Shown in pieces: positions 60,996 to 64,000 of a DNA stretch of 64,000 nt. A model generated the notes under the pieces. The model searched no databases. It worked only from the letters and a program-made list of their open reading frames with translations, and had not been told where the DNA came from. The translations under genes and the position numbers were made by a program. Origin of the DNA: Saprospiraceae bacterium (GTDB taxonomy: Bacteria > Bacteroidota > Bacteroidia > Chitinophagales > Saprospiraceae); assembly GCA_028279185.1 (NCBI GenBank), contig JANQSS010000019.1, forward strand, positions 1-64,000. Reading direction: 5' to 3'. Positions within the stretch are counted from its first letter, which is position 1; every line of letters begins with the position of its first letter.

Positions 60996-61664
60996 CTACA
61001 CGGCCAAGTCCTCATGTGGAACCGTATCTGGCTGTTCGCTTTGCTCTTTTTTGGAATGCGTAAAAAACTTCCGATAAAAAAGCAATATTGCAATTACCCC
61101 TGTTGATATGGCGGTATCAGCTAAGTTGAAGACGGGCTTGAAAAATTCAAATCGCTGGCCACCTATTCCGGGAACCCAATCCGGCCAAACAGTGTCGATC
61201 AGCGGAAAATAAAGCATATCCACTACTTTTCCGTGCAGAAATGTTCCATAACCATCAAATGGGACAAACCGCGCGAGGTTCCCTGCATGAGGGGAAGATG
61301 CTTCGAAAACAAGTCCATAGAAAGCGCTGTCGATCGTATTTCCAATGGCCCCCGCCAGAATAAGGGAGAAGCAAACTAATAAACCGAATGGTTCTTTAGC
61401 TTTATACAGTTGTCGAATTAAATAAATCAAGAGGCCTATAGCGAACAGGCGAAATAAACTGAGAATGAGTTTACCAAGTTCTCCTCCGAAGGACAGGCCA
61501 AAAGCCATACCCTTGTTTTCAATGAAATGCATGCGTGCCCATGACAGTCCCATGATTCCAAATTCTTCACCGTATGCCATACTTGTCTTAACCCAAATTT
61601 TCAACATTTGGTCAGCTACAAGGACAAACAGTATGAGGAGGATAAGTTTGGTCTTATTGGACAA
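60996..61664 (-). CDS. lspA: Lipoprotein signal peptidase
   Basis: 222 residues, four membrane helices. LspA removes the signal peptide of prolipoproteins in the inner membrane. VADQMLKIWV, FIENKGMAFG, the catalytic-Asp motif GAIGNTIDSAFYG at about 111 and FNLADTAISTGVI with the second Asp at about 181 are all present. It is longer than the 160-170-residue E. coli enzyme because of an insert around 115-170, as in other Bacteroidota. Sits 38 bp after the DksA-like gene; the two are commonly paired in this phylum. Confidence 0.95.
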   Translation of the reverse strand: MSNKTKLILLILFVLVADQMLKIWVKTSMAYGEEFGIMGLSWARMHFIENKGMAFGLSFGGELGKLILSLFRLFAIGLLIYLIRQLYKAKEPFGLLVCFSLILAGAIGNTIDSAFYGLVFEASSPHAGNLARFVPFDGYGTFLHGKVVDMLYFPLIDTVWPDWVPGIGGQRFEFFKPVFNLADTAISTGVIAILLFYRKFFTHSKKEQSEQPDTVPHEDLAV

Positions 61665-61702
61665 GGAAGAACAGTGTTTTAGTTAAAAAATAGAATTGCT
61701 GA

Positions 61703-62068
61703 TTAACGTGCTTCCTTTGCCTCAATGCTAAGGGTGGCGTGCGGAACCGCCTTCAACCTTTCTTTCGAAATCAATTTGCCGGTTTCTCGACAGATGCCAT
61801 AGACTTTGTTTTTGATGCGAAGTTTGGCATTTTGAAGGTGTGTAATATATTTTTTCAACCGTACCGCCAATTCACTTACTCGTTCGGCCTCCATCGTACC
61901 TGTTGCATCATCCAGTGCCTTCATTTTATTGTCAGAGTTATCGGCCAACTCCGATAGTTGCTTTTCATAAAAGGCAAGTTGCTCAAGGGCCGTGTCAAGT
62001 TTCTCATCTATGATTATTTCGAATTCGGCGAGATCCTTATCCGAATACCGTGTCTTTTCTTTTCCCAT
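61703..62068 (-). CDS. TraR/DksA-family regulator
   Basis: 121 residues: an N-terminal coiled coil (about 10-75) and a C-terminal block YGICRETGKLISKERLKAVPHATLSIEAK. DksA-type proteins bind in the RNA polymerase secondary channel. The four-Cys zinc finger is reduced to a single Cys, usual in Bacteroidota members. A minus-strand TATTTTTG at 62101-62094, fitting TAnnTTTG, lies 25 bp upstream and may be its promoter. Confidence 0.9.
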   Translation of the reverse strand: MGKEKTRYSDKDLAEFEIIIDEKLDTALEQLAFYEKQLSELADNSDNKMKALDDATGTMEAERVSELAVRLKKYITHLQNAKLRIKNKVYGICRETGKLISKERLKAVPHATLSIEAKEAR

Positions 62069-62183
62069 TTTACAGCATTATCTAAAAAGAATGCAAAAAT
62101 ACATTTTTTGTTTTGTCACGACTTTCATTTATAAGGTATACGCTCCAGGCCCTATCTTGTCCAATCATCCAAATACCCGAATA

Positions 62184-63752
62184 ATGAAACAGGTACTTTT
62201 CTCCCTCCTTACCGTTCTACTCATGTCTAGCCAAATGTCACTGGCCCAAGAGGGCACAGAGTCTGAAGACATCATTGATATTATCAAAAAAAATGGTTTG
62301 GAAAAAAGCCACGTCATGGATATAGTCAGTGATATAACGGATGTTTATGGGCCTCGTATGACCGGGTCTCCCGGTCTTGATCGCGCAACAGCCTGGGCAG
62401 AGAAAACACTTAAGGCATGGGGCATGAAGAATGTTCACCTACATGAATGGGGACCATTCGGTCGAGGCTGGGAACTGAACCATTTTGAATTTCATGCCAA
62501 TAGTCCGGGCTATTGGCAAATTATTGCCTACCCAAAGGCTTGGTCTCCCTCCGTATCAGGAAAAGGGTCCGTTATTTACCTCAACGTTCAGGATGAAGCA
62601 GATCTTGATGCCTATCGCGGTAGACTCAAAGGTAAGTTCGTATTAATGGATACGATACGCGATGTGGACGAGGCCTTTGACCCATTGGCGAAACGCCTTG
62701 AAGACAAAGACTTGTTGAAACTTGCAAATGCTGGACCTCCTACGCCTCGACCCAGGCGTGGAAATCGAGCAGGTGGCTTTTCACTTAACAAAGCTATCTG
62801 GGAAATGCTGGAAGCCGAACGCCCCATAGCAGTGCTCGATCGCAGTTATAAGGGTGATTTGGGAACAGTCTTCGTGTCCGGGGCACGCACCGGAGAAGGT
62901 CGTGCACGCGATAAGGGCAAATATGTCGTTCCGCAATTGACACTTTCAGTTGAGCATTACAACAGGCTTTTTCGACTCATGCTTAAAGGCGTAGAAATAG
63001 AGCTTGACCTCAAAATGAAAACAAAGTATACAAACCCGGATGAGATGGAACACAACATCATTGCCGAAATTCCCGGTACTGATTTAAAAAATGAAGTCGT
63101 GATGTTCGGTGCACATTTCGATTCCTGGCATACCGGCACTGGAGCCACAGATAATGGCGCTGGTTCTGCCGTGATGATGGAGGTCGCACGCATCCTTCTC
63201 GAAACAATAAAAGAAACCGGCATTCAGCCTCGTCGAACACTTCGTCTCGCCCTGTGGACGGGCGAAGAACAGGGTCTTTTTGGGTCTCGCGCCTATGTCG
63301 GAGACCATTTTGCCGAGTTTGATGACAGTGGGTGGACGCCTCAGGCGCTACGCTCAGGGCAACAAGACATCTCTGCTTACTACAACCTTGACAATGGTAC
63401 AGGTAAGATACGCGGTGTATTCCTTCAGGGAAATGAACAGGTTGGTTCAATATTTAGAACATGGCTAAAGCCGTTCTCCGAAATGGACGCATCAACGCTC
63501 ACACTTCGAAATACAGGCGGTACGGACCACCTGCCTTTTGATGGGGTTGGTATACCTGCCTTTCAATTCATCCAGGAACCAATGGCGTATTTTAAGCGGA
63601 CACACCATTCAAACATGGATAATTACGACCACCTTGTTTCGGATGACTTAAAACAGGCGGCTACAATAATTGCCTATTTTGTCTGGGAGACGTCTCAGCG
63701 GGATGAAAAATTGCCGAGGAAGCCAATCGACGAGGATTTGATAAAACCGTAA
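62184..63752 (+). CDS. M28-family metallopeptidase
   Basis: 522 residues with a signal peptide (MKQVLFSLLTVLLMSSQMSLAQ). A PA domain is inserted at about 120-270 (KGSVIYLNV, LKGKFVLMDT). The catalytic domain has zinc ligands in FGAHFDSWHTGTGATDNGAGS at about 308, the catalytic Glu in WTGEEQGLFGS at about 357, Asp in YNLDNGTG and His in TGGTDHLPFDGVG. An exported aminopeptidase or carboxypeptidase. The ATG at 62184 is chosen for the signal peptide; the longer frame to 61992 lies inside the dksA-like gene. Confidence 0.93.
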   Translation: MKQVLFSLLTVLLMSSQMSLAQEGTESEDIIDIIKKNGLEKSHVMDIVSDITDVYGPRMTGSPGLDRATAWAEKTLKAWGMKNVHLHEWGPFGRGWELNHFEFHANSPGYWQIIAYPKAWSPSVSGKGSVIYLNVQDEADLDAYRGRLKGKFVLMDTIRDVDEAFDPLAKRLEDKDLLKLANAGPPTPRPRRGNRAGGFSLNKAIWEMLEAERPIAVLDRSYKGDLGTVFVSGARTGEGRARDKGKYVVPQLTLSVEHYNRLFRLMLKGVEIELDLKMKTKYTNPDEMEHNIIAEIPGTDLKNEVVMFGAHFDSWHTGTGATDNGAGSAVMMEVARILLETIKETGIQPRRTLRLALWTGEEQGLFGSRAYVGDHFAEFDDSGWTPQALRSGQQDISAYYNLDNGTGKIRGVFLQGNEQVGSIFRTWLKPFSEMDASTLTLRNTGGTDHLPFDGVGIPAFQFIQEPMAYFKRTHHSNMDNYDHLVSDDLKQAATIIAYFVWETSQRDEKLPRKPIDEDLIKP

Positions 63753-63788
63753 CTCTTCTAGTTTAGTCGAATGGTGTTTTATATTTAG

Positions 63789-64000
63789 CAGCAATCATTT
63801 TTACATGATGACACAGACCCCAACTTTCTGCATTGGGCACTACGTCAATCCGTACATTGGAAGTTCACCAGCATTTCATCTAATGTCATTCAGATTCACG
63901 GTGATAAGGATCGTATAATTCCATTCAAAAAGAAGGCTCGTGTAGTTAAAATAAAAGATGGTGGGCTTTTTATGATCGTGGATAGGGCTGGAGATGTAAG
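63789..64000 (+). pseudogene. 5'-truncated alpha/beta-hydrolase fragment, continuing beyond window
   Basis: The frame after the TAG at 63786-63788 encodes DDTDPNFLHWALRQSVHWK, then IQIHGDKDRIIPF and KDGGLFMIVDRAGDV, a good match to the C-terminal third of an alpha/beta-hydrolase: the catalytic Asp region HGDKDRI and the His region, here G-G-L-F rather than G-G-H-F. The N-terminal two-thirds, including the nucleophile Ser, cannot fit in the 36 bp between the M28 gene and this frame, and there is no in-frame start codon upstream. It is a remnant, most likely left by deletion or by insertion of neighbouring genes. Confidence 0.55.

Noticed and set aside
63058-63450. Minus-strand frames inside the M28 peptidase gene
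   Set aside because: The M28 zinc-ligand motifs lie on the plus strand; the antisense frames show no signal or domain.

Overview
The window looks like a chromosomal segment of a Bacteroidota bacterium, probably a marine Saprospiria/Lewinella-like lineage. This rests on gene content: a SusC-style TonB receptor with a carboxypeptidase-regulatory domain, a fused CcoN-CcoO oxidase subunit, large Cys-rich HYR-like repeat proteins (one ending in a Gly-Cys-X-COOH tail), a DksA-LspA pair, DUF4407 and DUF3109 proteins, no Shine-Dalgarno-like spacing before starts, and several good copies of the Bacteroidota -7 promoter element TAnnTTTG. No tRNA, rRNA, CRISPR array, insertion sequence or phage gene was seen.

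Layout. 1-6.1 kb: two large secreted repeat proteins on the minus strand, the first running off the left edge. 6.5-9.4 kb: uvrA. 9.4-15.5 kb: a compact plus-strand operon (MBOAT O-acyltransferase, AlgX/AlgJ-like SGNH protein, short-chain dehydrogenase, CysQ, glycosyltransferase-sulfotransferase fusion) that looks like a glycan acylation and sulfation module, followed by uppS and a WecA/MraY-type sugar-phosphate transferase. 17.6-24.5 kb: housekeeping and small envelope genes (fluoride channel, DUF4407, TonB, VanZ, a fold-III PLP enzyme, two lipoproteins, a GT1 glycosyltransferase). 24.5-33.2 kb: a minus-strand cbb3 oxidase operon ccoI-ccoS-ccoNO-ccoQ-ccoP-ccoG-ccoH-tauE-like. Two of its genes, ccoQ and ccoS, are under 60 codons. 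Two FNR-type boxes precede ccoI. 33.3-37.4 kb: DUF2892 protein, a sulfatase-fold protein lacking its catalytic residues, a voltage-gated K+ channel, HupE-like, DUF1456 and an unknown. 37.9-43.2 kb: a beta-helix protein, then a minus-strand trio of ECF sigma factor, a membrane-spanning anti-sigma-like/coiled-coil/beta-barrel protein and a triple-repeat lipoprotein, then DUF3109.

43.3-50.7 kb is the most accessory-looking part: a flavoprotein with a Cys-rich tail, a 56-residue CCGT-motif protein, an MFS exporter, a SigZ-type sigma factor with Cys pairs at its end, a glutamine-amidotransferase-like protein related to the CTP synthase C-terminus, a PatB-type C-S lyase, a secreted Cys-rich protein and a DUF4405-like membrane protein. 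It resembles arsenic/thiol-metal resistance islands. 50.8-57.8 kb: an aminotransferase and TonB receptor, then a two-component system whose sensor domain has six cysteines, divergent from a Cys-repeat periplasmic protein. 57.9-64 kb: SGNH hydrolase, tsaB, two Cys-free ArsR-fold regulators, lspA, dksA-like, an M28 peptidase, and at the right edge a 5'-truncated alpha/beta-hydrolase fragment.

The more novel candidates are the Cys-motif island, the sigma/anti-sigma-barrel/lipoprotein operon, the Cys-rich two-component pair and the acylation-sulfation operon. All functional links are inferred from sequence motifs and gene order only.
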